Shown here: one piece after another, positions 52,715-60,453 of the stretch
How the letters are laid out: each line of letters begins with the position of its first letter
Numbering within the stretch: position 1 is the first letter of the stretch
Assembly (NCBI GenBank): GCA_021404565.1
Contig: JAAWWF010000008.1
Coordinates: 1-64,000, forward strand
DNA: 64,000 bases
From: Roseivirga sp.
GTDB taxonomy: Bacteria > Bacteroidota > Bacteroidia > Cytophagales > Cyclobacteriaceae
Reading direction: 5' to 3'
Translations under genes and position numbers: made by a program
The notes under the pieces: generated by a model
Databases searched by the model: none
What the model saw: the letters and a program-made list of their open reading frames with translations, nothing else
Told to the model about the DNA's origin: nothing

Positions 52715-55303
52715 TTACTCAGTTCTTAACACCTCGCTCGGATTCAGCTTGTTTACCCTGAGTACCTGCCACAAGGCAGATAAGGATATGATGGCGCAGA
52801 AGATGATAAATGTACCTGCAAAAAGACCCGTAGTAATTTCTGTCCTGTGGGCGAAGGATTCCAGCCAGTCTTGCAGAAAGTAAAACGACAAGGGGAAGGC
52901 GAGGATATTGGAGATGATCAGTACTTTCCAGATGTTGATCGTCAGGATTTTAACTTGTGAGAAAAAATTGGCTCCCAGCACCTTTCTGATACCCAATTCC
53001 TTCATTTTTACCTGGATCAGGTAGATAAGCAGGCCAAGTATCCCAAGGCAGGATATCAATATTGCTACACCAGTAAAGACACTGAAAAGCTGCCCCATTC
53101 TGTATTCAGCTGTATATACCCGGTCGAGGCGGGCATCCATAAACTCAATATCAAATGGCTGATCGGGGTAAACCTGTGTCCAGGCCTCTTCTATTTTGCC
53201 AATAGCGGTTTCATAGTCAGAAGTGTTCAACCTGATGGCCACCTTATTTAATAGATTAGAAAACATGGGAGAATCTTTGAGGCCCTCAGCCTGAACGAAC
53301 ATACCCGGGTCCACTGCCAGTTTGGCTGATTGAATAGGGAAATCGCGGATGATGCCGATGACTTCCCTGTCTCGCTGAAGGAGTTTATAAGTTTTTCCAA
53401 AAGGATTTTCCTTGGCAATGTCAACCAGAGCCTCGTTGAATAGAACATGCGTACTACGATTCCTTTCGTCATCGTAGAAGTTATTGCCCTCGGCCATTTC
53501 AAGTCCCATGATATCCAAAAAGTCTCTGTCGACTACCCAGAGATCAAATTGATGTTCAAAGTCCTCGGTTGCCAACCCCGCTCCACTGTTGTCATCAGGG
53601 CCCGGAGCGAGGGATGAAATACTGACTTTATCTACCTCCGGGAGAGAAAGCAAGCCCTGTTTCATCAGTTGATCATTTTTGTCAAGCTTGCCTTTGAGTA
53701 TCAGTACTTCGCCTATCTCGTCTGCCTTATGCAGGGATTTAATAAAGCCAATCTGCTTTACAAAAGTCAGGGTACCTACAATCAAAAAAGATGATATGGC
53801 AAATTGAACAGTGAGCAGCGCATTTCTTACAAAGCGGCTCTTTGGTGAATTACTCATCTTGCCCTTTAGCAACTCATGAAACTTGACTCCCGACATGAGT
53901 ACAGCGGGGTAAAGCGATGCCAGAAGGGTCAGGGCGATGGGGATAATAATCATGATGGCGACTACAAGTCCTATGACCAGTGGCGAGAACTTTAAAGGAA
54001 CTCCCAGATATGACTGCAGGGGTTGAAGCAAGTAGCCCACAATCAATGAAGAAAACAGCAGAGCAATGGCACAAATGATGAATGATTCAATCAACTGCTG
54101 TACTACGAGCGCTCGCACCGATGCCCCCATTACTTTCTTAATCGACATCTCCTGCATTCTTCTCAATGAGAGTGCCGCCAGCAGATTTACATAATTGGCG
54201 ATGGCCAGAAAAAGGACAACAAGGCCAACAATGGAGAAGATAAATACGACCTGACCGTCAACACTGTCGATAAAAAGATCGCCAATAGCAGGATCGCTTT
54301 TAATGTCCTCAAGCGATCGGAAAAGATATTTATTGGTAAGCAATGGCTCAACTTCTGTATGTCTGGTCAGGTATTCCGGGATTTTGCCGGCCAGTACTTC
54401 CAGATCGGTGCCGGGGGCGACTTTAAAATATGTGGTGTAGGTTGACCATGAATTGGCATTGAGCGGATGCTCCCTGTCAGTTCTCATGGGGATGACCAGG
54501 TCGTTTGAAAAGCTGGAATTGACAGGTGCATCCTTTAATATGCCTGTGATTGCATAGTCGTTCGACCTGTTCCTGAAAGAGGTGGAGAGCAGTTCTCCAA
54601 GCACATCCTGATGTCCGAATAACTTGTTGGCCAATCTTTCTGAAATCAGCACTTCCTTCTGGCCTGGAGTCGGTTTGCGCCCCTGAAGCAACTCCATTTG
54701 AAAAATGTTGATAAAAGCCGAATCAGAGTACACAACACTCTCGGTAAATGACTCTTCGTCATCGGGAAGGCTTACTTCCATATTTGTGCCATACAGGCGC
54801 GTGTATGATTCTATTTCGGCAAAGTCTTTTTGCAGGTGCTCAGGCATGCCGCCATGTAAGTTGGTGTGCTCGCCTGTGTTGGAAACATATCCCAGTCTTA
54901 CAATTTGCTCCGAGTTAACCAAAAAGTTGTCTTTGTGCTTTTGATTGTACACAAAAAGAAAAATAAGCGTGAAACAGCTAAACCCTAACGTAAGAGTTCC
55001 CACGTTCAGGGCCTGATAGAGTCTTTGTCTGTAGAGTGAACGAAGACCATATTTGAGGTGGAAAAAGATAAGTTTATTCATGACCGTGTTTTTTTGTTGT
55101 TTTCTTTTTGAGAGCAGGCGATAAAGCCTGAAAAGCCTTAATACATCCAGGCAGTAGAAGAGACCAGCCCTCATCTTGCCATACTGTATCAGGTTATGGG
55201 TATAGTCTTCGAGAAGATCCCCTTCGATCTCCTCCATCTGATCTACCGGAAACATTTTGTGCAATAGCTTTCGGATGAGCCCTGGAGGATTGACCTGGCT
55301 CAT
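52715..55303 (-). CDS. FtsX-like ABC transporter permease with permease prefix domain
   Basis: The 862-residue protein has an N-terminal cytoplasmic helical segment (permease prefix domain, PGLIRKLLHKMFPVDQMEEIEGDLLEDYTHN), then two repeats of one membrane helix, a MacB-like periplasmic domain and three helices. The FtsX motifs SIKKVMGASVRALVVQQLIES and ELGIRKVLGANFFSQVKIL mark the ends of both repeats. It would work with a separate ATPase to perform mechanotransmission at the periplasmic face, exporting peptides or lipoproteins or acting on cell-wall factors. The ATPase gene is not in the window. It is encoded with its PadR regulator, overlapping it by four bases. Confidence 0.9.
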   Translation of the reverse strand: MSQVNPPGLIRKLLHKMFPVDQMEEIEGDLLEDYTHNLIQYGKMRAGLFYCLDVLRLFRLYRLLSKRKQQKNTVMNKLIFFHLKYGLRSLYRQRLYQALNVGTLTLGFSCFTLIFLFVYNQKHKDNFLVNSEQIVRLGYVSNTGEHTNLHGGMPEHLQKDFAEIESYTRLYGTNMEVSLPDDEESFTESVVYSDSAFINIFQMELLQGRKPTPGQKEVLISERLANKLFGHQDVLGELLSTSFRNRSNDYAITGILKDAPVNSSFSNDLVIPMRTDREHPLNANSWSTYTTYFKVAPGTDLEVLAGKIPEYLTRHTEVEPLLTNKYLFRSLEDIKSDPAIGDLFIDSVDGQVVFIFSIVGLVVLFLAIANYVNLLAALSLRRMQEMSIKKVMGASVRALVVQQLIESFIICAIALLFSSLIVGYLLQPLQSYLGVPLKFSPLVIGLVVAIMIIIPIALTLLASLYPAVLMSGVKFHELLKGKMSNSPKSRFVRNALLTVQFAISSFLIVGTLTFVKQIGFIKSLHKADEIGEVLILKGKLDKNDQLMKQGLLSLPEVDKVSISSLAPGPDDNSGAGLATEDFEHQFDLWVVDRDFLDIMGLEMAEGNNFYDDERNRSTHVLFNEALVDIAKENPFGKTYKLLQRDREVIGIIRDFPIQSAKLAVDPGMFVQAEGLKDSPMFSNLLNKVAIRLNTSDYETAIGKIEEAWTQVYPDQPFDIEFMDARLDRVYTAEYRMGQLFSVFTGVAILISCLGILGLLIYLIQVKMKELGIRKVLGANFFSQVKILTINIWKVLIISNILAFPLSFYFLQDWLESFAHRTEITTGLFAGTFIIFCAIISLSALWQVLRVNKLNPSEVLRTE

Positions 55304-55638
55304 AGCTCGGCATTTTTAAGTACAAAGGCGGGAATGTCATTCCAGAGTGCTGAGCGGACATCCTTGATTTCTGAAAGGGATTTAACTCCAAAGGAAGTGG
55401 CAGAAAACAGCCGCTTGCGTTTTCCTCCTCTGATACTGCTGGCCTCACCCATTTGTGAGCTGAGCAGTCCTTTGTCTTCCATTCTGTAGAGGGTGGTGTG
55501 TACGGCACTGATGTTCATGCGCCTGCCGGTACGCTGTTCTATCTCCTGCTTGATGCTGAAGGCATAAGCCTCGTTCTTCAATACACAGATGGTGAGGAGC
55601 ACCAGTTCTTCAAATTCGCCTACGCCTGTCTTTTTCAT
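55300..55638 (-). CDS. PadR family transcriptional regulator
   Basis: ATG 55638 (MKKTGVGEFEELVLLTICVLKNEAYAFSIKQEIEQRTGRRMNISAVHTTLYRMEDKGLLSSQ) starts the winged-helix domain exactly as in PadR-s1 proteins. The upstream 15 codons are unlikely to be coding. The 112-residue protein regulates the FtsX permease, whose ATG overlaps its stop by four bases. PadR/permease-prefix pairs of this type are common in Bacteroidota and Acidobacteria (established), with unknown inducers. Confidence 0.92.
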   Translation of the reverse strand: MKKTGVGEFEELVLLTICVLKNEAYAFSIKQEIEQRTGRRMNISAVHTTLYRMEDKGLLSSQMGEASSIRGGKRKRLFSATSFGVKSLSEIKDVRSALWNDIPAFVLKNAEL

Positions 55639-55816
55639 ATTATACAATAATGTAAATATTATAAAGATCATACGGATTACCAAGTACCTGATTCATCTTT
55701 TAAGAAAAACCCATGTGAGGGCGCAGACTAAAATATTAAGACTGCTGTAATAAAGGGCTTGCGGGATAGTCTGAGATAAGAGAAGCCGGAGTTGTGAGTT
55801 ACCTTAACTCCTGATC

Positions 55817-55872
55817 TACTAATTTTTTAGTATTTATACGAAAAAATTAGTATTAGTATTAAAAAATTAGTA
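55817..55872. promoter_or_regulatory. Three 12-bp operator-like elements before BlaI-type gene
   Basis: AAAAAATTAGTA occurs at 55841-55852 and 55861-55872, and its exact inverse TACTAATTTTTT at 55817-55828. The two direct copies are 20 bases apart, about two helical turns, and the outer pair forms a near-perfect 19-base inverted repeat (55816-55834 against 55854-55873). The array ends 24 bases before the BlaI-type start codon. I infer it is the binding site of that repressor. Confidence 0.7.
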
Positions 55873-55896
55873 GGCTTGTAGTGTAATTGAAATACA

Positions 55897-56253
55897 ATGA
55901 AAGAACTTACCAAGAGGGAGAGCCAGATCATGCAGATAGTATGGCGTTTGAAAGAGGCCGTAATCCGAGACATAGTTGAGGAGTTTCCGGAGCCTAAACC
56001 TCACTATAATACCGTAGCCACCCTGGTGAAGATTCTGGTGAAAAAGGGTGAACTCAAATCAGTGATGATTGGGAATACCCATCAATATAGTCCCGCTCAG
56101 GATTTTGAAGAATACAGAGAGGCTCAGATAGGAGACATCAAGGAGAAGTTTTTTGAAAACTCTTTTACCAATATGCTGGCACACTTTGCCAAAAAAGAGA
56201 ATCTCTCAGAGGCCGAGAGGGAGGAGTTGATTCGAATTATCAAATCTAAATAA
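55897..56253 (+). CDS. BlaI/MecI/CopY-family repressor
   Basis: The 118-residue protein is a penicillinase-repressor family winged helix (MKELTKRESQIMQIVWRLKEAVIRDIVEEFPEPKPHYNTVATLVKILVKKGELKSVMIGNTHQYSPA) with the C-terminal dimerisation helices (FFENSFTNMLAHFAKKENLSEAEREELIRII). BlaI proteins repress their operon until cleaved at or near the dimer interface by the partner protease. Here the partner is encoded seven bases downstream. Its predicted operator cluster lies just upstream (55817-55872), implying autoregulation. There is no beta-lactamase gene nearby. Confidence 0.92.
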   Translation: MKELTKRESQIMQIVWRLKEAVIRDIVEEFPEPKPHYNTVATLVKILVKKGELKSVMIGNTHQYSPAQDFEEYREAQIGDIKEKFFENSFTNMLAHFAKKENLSEAEREELIRIIKSK

Positions 56254-56260
56254 TGCACCT

Positions 56261-58870
56261 ATGATTCTGTTATTGACAAAAGCATCTGTGGTAATTATAG
56301 TCTTACTGGCTTTCTATAAGCTTGTGCTTGAGCGCGAGAGTTTCTTCAAAGCCAACCGCATCTATCTGATTGCCTGTCTGGTACTTGCCTGCATTTTACC
56401 CTTTGTGGTACTTCCGCAAATAGCGGAAAACCAGGGTTTTGTAAGCGAGCTGATAGCACCCACTGACAAAGGAGAAAACGATTTGACTTCGGTTAAATAT
56501 TCAGATTCAATCGATCAGGGTGAGCAGGGAGATATCACGGACAATAAGGAGCAAGCTATAGAAAATCAGAAGCCTGCAAATCTGCCATCTAATGAACTAA
56601 CGAACGAAACAGCTACTTTCTCGGAAGCATCAAACCCAACCACACCCATCAACAAAGAAACGGTTGAGGTGAAGAGTCAAAAGAAGGGAAGAAGCCTTTC
56701 TTTTTGGTTGATCGCCATCTATGCCTTTGGTGCAGTGGTCCTTTTAATTAAGCTGATTGGCGAGATTATAGCGACTCTTTGGAAGGCATCGAGGCATAGT
56801 GATAAAATAGAAGATGATGGAGCTGTTATCGTGAATATGAATAGCCCTATAGCTCCATGCTCCTTCTTCAGATACATCTTTATCAACCCTGCCAGCTATG
56901 ACTATGATACCTATGAGCAAATCCTTAACCATGAAAAGATCCATGTGAATAAAGGGCATACGGTAGACCTGCTTTTATCAGAATTGGCCGTAGTACTGCT
57001 CTGGTTCAACCCTTTTGTATGGATGCTGAGGAAGGAAGTAGAAAAGAACATTGAATATCAAACAGATGGCATTTTGGTCGATGCATCATCTGAAGTAAAA
57101 GAGAGCTATCAGCTCAACTTGGTCAGAATAGCCTGTGATACACAACCGCTGGCCATTACTACAAATTATAATCAGTCATTAATCAAACAACGCATACTCA
57201 AAATGAACAACAAAAAGTCAAACCACCACAGCTACTGGAAATACGCCTTTATAGCTCCACTCATCTTTGCCCTTGTGGTAATGCTCAACAAACCCAATGT
57301 AAGCTATGCTCAGGGAGCGCAGCCTGAAAATCTTCCTGGTGAGGTAACTCAGAAATCACCCAACATTGATCAGCCACAGGTAAAAGAAGAAACTGATGCT
57401 CCGGAAAAGAGAGCTGAAGAAAACTCAAAACCTGAAGGCTCATTAAAGGCTGATTGTGGGGATCTTACCGAAGCGGTACGCAACGAGGACATTGATCTCG
57501 TAAAGGAGCTGCTGAAAGCGCAGAAGCCGAATTGCGTAGACCCTGATCCGGGCTATATAGAAACTGTATCCGGGAAATACACCTGGAGAAGGTCTAACGC
57601 CCGCACGCCACTGGCCGCTGCTGGCAGAAACGGTAACCTTGAAATAGCCAGGCTTTTGGTCGAAGCGGGTGCTGATGTGAACTTTGATGCGGGAGATCAT
57701 GGTTCGCCCATGACAGAAGCCGCTGGTGGAGGCTATACGGAGTTAGTCTCTTACCTCTTGGAAGAAGGAGCAGATATCAATGAAACATCTGATGGCCAGG
57801 GAAGCCCTTTGAATGCGGCATCGAGAAATGGTCATACGACCACGGTAGCGTTTCTCCTGGAAAAGGGAGCTGACATCAATTATCAGAATGATGGTCAGGG
57901 TTCGGCCCTTAACGCAGCTGCCAGAAACGGATATGTAGAAACCATGAAATTGTTGCTGAAGGAAGGAGCCAATATCGATGCGACCAATGATGGTCAGGGG
58001 TCAGCCCTCAATGCAGCAGCACGCAATGGCCATTTGGAGGCGGTTACTCTTCTGCTCGCTGAAGGCGCAGATATTCATTCCCAAAACGATGGTCAGGGGA
58101 CTGCACTCAATGCTGCAGCCAGAAACGGGCATGATGATATGGTGAAATTATTGCTGGATCGTGGAGCCGGTATCGACAGACAGAATGACGGACAAGGCTC
58201 GGCCCTGAATGCAGCAGCCAGAAATGGCCATGACAGTACGGTTAAACTATTGTTGGAAAGAGGGGCGGATGTGAACAGACGTAATGACGGACAGGGCTCC
58301 GCTATGAACGCAGCGGCCAGAAACGGTCATATCAGCACGGTAGAGCTGTTGCTGGAAGCAGGGGCGGATATAGATGCTCAAACGGATGGCCAGGGTTCTG
58401 TGTTGAATGCTGCCGCACGAAATGGAAACCTACGTATGGTCGAATTTCTGTTGGATAAGGGCGCAGATGTCAATCTGCAGAATGATGGTCAGGGTTCTGC
58501 ACTCAATGCTGCGGCTCGCAACGGTCATCGCAGAACTGTGGAATTGCTGTTGGAAAGAGGGGCAGATATAGATCGCCAAAACGATGGTCAGGGCTCTGCT
58601 TTGAATGCGGCAGCCCGAAACGGACATTACAAAACGGTGGAGCTGTTATTAGATAAAGGTGCTGATATCAACCGTCAGAATGATGGCCAGGGATCAGCCC
58701 TGAATGCAGCAGCACGCAATGGTCACCTTGCTATGGTTGAACTTCTGGTGGAACGAGGAGCGAGGGTGAATCAATACAGTGATGGTCAGGGAACGGCCCT
58801 GTCTGCGGCCTCCAGAAACAGACACAGAAAGGTAGTACAGTACCTGATTTCTAAGGGGGCTGACAGATGA
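56261..58870 (+). CDS. BlaR1-like M56 metallopeptidase with large periplasmic ankyrin-repeat domain
   Basis: The 869-residue protein begins like BlaR1/MecR1: two N-terminal helices (4-20, 36-54), a low-complexity loop to about 145, a third helix (148-172), and the zinc protease segment with HEKIH at 224-228 and a likely third ligand Glu241 in LLLSELAVV, followed by LLWFNPFVW. The last helix is at about 328-343. In place of a penicillin-binding sensor, the C-terminus (398-869) has a capping segment and 13 ankyrin repeats of 33 residues. The last 11 share the strict consensus GQGSALNAAARNGHxxTVELLLExGADINxQND. Topology puts the repeats in the periplasm. The protein presumably cleaves the BlaI repressor at 55897 on sensing a ligand through the ankyrin stack (inference). 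A strong terminator follows at 58892. Confidence 0.9.
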   Translation: MILLLTKASVVIIVLLAFYKLVLERESFFKANRIYLIACLVLACILPFVVLPQIAENQGFVSELIAPTDKGENDLTSVKYSDSIDQGEQGDITDNKEQAIENQKPANLPSNELTNETATFSEASNPTTPINKETVEVKSQKKGRSLSFWLIAIYAFGAVVLLIKLIGEIIATLWKASRHSDKIEDDGAVIVNMNSPIAPCSFFRYIFINPASYDYDTYEQILNHEKIHVNKGHTVDLLLSELAVVLLWFNPFVWMLRKEVEKNIEYQTDGILVDASSEVKESYQLNLVRIACDTQPLAITTNYNQSLIKQRILKMNNKKSNHHSYWKYAFIAPLIFALVVMLNKPNVSYAQGAQPENLPGEVTQKSPNIDQPQVKEETDAPEKRAEENSKPEGSLKADCGDLTEAVRNEDIDLVKELLKAQKPNCVDPDPGYIETVSGKYTWRRSNARTPLAAAGRNGNLEIARLLVEAGADVNFDAGDHGSPMTEAAGGGYTELVSYLLEEGADINETSDGQGSPLNAASRNGHTTTVAFLLEKGADINYQNDGQGSALNAAARNGYVETMKLLLKEGANIDATNDGQGSALNAAARNGHLEAVTLLLAEGADIHSQNDGQGTALNAAARNGHDDMVKLLLDRGAGIDRQNDGQGSALNAAARNGHDSTVKLLLERGADVNRRNDGQGSAMNAAARNGHISTVELLLEAGADIDAQTDGQGSVLNAAARNGNLRMVEFLLDKGADVNLQNDGQGSALNAAARNGHRRTVELLLERGADIDRQNDGQGSALNAAARNGHYKTVELLLDKGADINRQNDGQGSALNAAARNGHLAMVELLVERGARVNQYSDGQGTALSAASRNRHRKVVQYLISKGADR
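57794..58867 (+). repeat. Eleven 99-bp ankyrin-coding repeats
   Basis: Eleven units of 99 bases encode GQGSALNAAARNG-type ankyrin repeats with very high amino-acid identity, especially in the GQGSALNAAARNG block. The codons differ widely between units at third positions (GGTCAGGG, GGACAAGG, GGCCAGGG; AATGCAGC, AACGCAGC, AATGCTGC). The repeats are therefore old or kept alike by selection on the protein, and are not a fresh tandem expansion. Confidence 0.85.
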
Positions 58871-58891
58871 ATCGTTTTTGAAAGGAACTTT

Positions 58892-58933
58892 AAGAGAGGT
58901 TGGTGTTTTGCATCAACCTCTCTTTGTTTTTCT
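58892..58933 (+). terminator. Strong intrinsic terminator of the BlaI-M56 operon
   Basis: AAGAGAGGTTGGTG (58892-58905) pairs with CATCAACCTCTCTT (58911-58924) with one G-U pair around a TTTTG loop, and TGTTTTTCT follows. It lies 21 bases after the stop codon. Confidence 0.9.
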
Positions 58934-59001
58934 ATCTCTCTGGTTGATTTCGATCAGGTAACACATTTTGATTTCCTTTTTTGTTTTCGGACTTTGGGCC
59001 T

Positions 59002-60420
59002 ATGAAGAGCATTACCCCCAACCGAATTTTTTTAGTCCTTTTCCTCGCATTCTTTTGTCAGTCTTTCAGTTTTGCCCAGCGCGATCGTGCTTTGACTCTG
59101 GAAATATTTAAAGAGCTGATTGAGATCAATACCACACATTCTACCGGTAATACCACAGAGGCTGCTGAAGCTATGGCGGACCGACTACGGGCTGCAGGAA
59201 TCCCTGAAAAAGACATCTTCATAGGCGGGCCTCATCCTAAAAAAGGGAACCTGGTGGCCAGGCTCAGAGGCAATGGTGCTAAGAAGCCCGTTCTGTTAAT
59301 GGCTCATATCGATGTGGTGGAGGCCGATATCAAAGACTGGTCTTTCGACCCCTTTAAATTCAGAGAGCAGGATGGCTTTTACTATGCTCGCGGTATCAGT
59401 GATGACAAGGCCATGGCCTCCATGTTTATCGCCAATATGATCCGTATGAAAAAGGAAGGCTTTGTACCAGACCGTGATATCATCGTGGCCCTGACAGCCG
59501 ATGAGGAAGGAGGAGACCACAACGGTATTACCTGGCTGATTGACAATCATCGGGACCTGATAGATGCTGAGTTCGCGATCAACGAAGGCGGAGGGGGTCT
59601 TGAGAAAAATGGAAAGAAGACCCTTAACGGAGTACAGCTGAGCGAAAAGGTATATCAAAGTTTTCAGCTGGAAATAAAGAACCCTGGTGGGCATAGCTCT
59701 CGTCCTCACAAAGACAATGCTATTTACCATTTAGCCAGGGCCATTATGAACCTGGAAGATTTCGATTTCCCTCTGAATCTGAATGATGGAACCCGCACCT
59801 ATTTTGAAAGGTCGGCCAAACTGGAGACAGGTCAACTAGCTGAAGATATGACGGGAATTGCACAGACGCCACCGGCAGCCGGGGCAGAGAAAAGACTTTC
59901 TGAAAATACCTACTACAATGCCTTGCTGCACACTACTTGCGTAGCCACAATGCTGGATGCCGGCCATGCAGAGAATGCTTTGCCACAGACCGCCAAAGCG
60001 GTGGTGAATTGCAGAATCCTGCCTGGTGAAGACCCTGAGAAAATCAGGGAGAAACTCATAGAGGTATTTGACAATAATGACATCAGTGTAACGCCTATGA
60101 ACCCGGCTTCGCAGAGCAAACCCACCTCACTTAATCCTGTAGTAATGGGGCCCATCGAATCGATTACCGAAATGATGTGGCCGGGAACTCCGGTAATCCC
60201 CACCATGTCTACTGGTGCTACTGATGGTTACAGAACCCGTAATGCGGGTATTCCTACCTATGGTGTATCAGGTATCTTTTACGATATCAAAGGCAGCAAT
60301 GCGCATGGTCAGGACGAACGCCTGAAGGTTACTGCCTATGATGAAGGCCAGGAGTTCCTGTACACCCTGGTGAAAGAACTGACCAAGCCCACTAGTGTGA
60401 GTTCGAACCGGGAGGAGTGA
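59002..60420 (+). CDS. Secreted M20 family metallopeptidase
   Basis: ATG 59002 (MKSITPNRIFLVLFLAFFCQSFSFAQ) opens the signal peptide; a TTG seven codons upstream is not needed. The 472-residue enzyme has the M20 di-zinc residues in LLMAHIDVVEADIKDWSFDPF, ARGISDDKAM, ALTADEEGGDHN, AINEGGGG and GSNAHGQDER. Its dimerisation lid contains GGHSSRPHKDNAI. It resembles peptidase M20 members that hydrolyse dipeptides or N-acyl amino acids in the periplasm. The membrane-anchored M20 at 15604 is only distantly similar. It follows the terminator of the ankyrin-M56 operon and has its own promoter. Confidence 0.9.
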   Translation: MKSITPNRIFLVLFLAFFCQSFSFAQRDRALTLEIFKELIEINTTHSTGNTTEAAEAMADRLRAAGIPEKDIFIGGPHPKKGNLVARLRGNGAKKPVLLMAHIDVVEADIKDWSFDPFKFREQDGFYYARGISDDKAMASMFIANMIRMKKEGFVPDRDIIVALTADEEGGDHNGITWLIDNHRDLIDAEFAINEGGGGLEKNGKKTLNGVQLSEKVYQSFQLEIKNPGGHSSRPHKDNAIYHLARAIMNLEDFDFPLNLNDGTRTYFERSAKLETGQLAEDMTGIAQTPPAAGAEKRLSENTYYNALLHTTCVATMLDAGHAENALPQTAKAVVNCRILPGEDPEKIREKLIEVFDNNDISVTPMNPASQSKPTSLNPVVMGPIESITEMMWPGTPVIPTMSTGATDGYRTRNAGIPTYGVSGIFYDIKGSNAHGQDERLKVTAYDEGQEFLYTLVKELTKPTSVSSNREE

Positions 60421-60453
60421 GTTAAAAGGATACTGTTCTATTTAAACTGCGAT

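Noticed and set aside
57794-58867. Regular 99-bp repeats considered as a CRISPR array or minisatellite
   Set aside because: The period is divisible by three, fully in frame, and each unit encodes an ankyrin repeat with conserved protein sequence; no spacer/repeat alternation.
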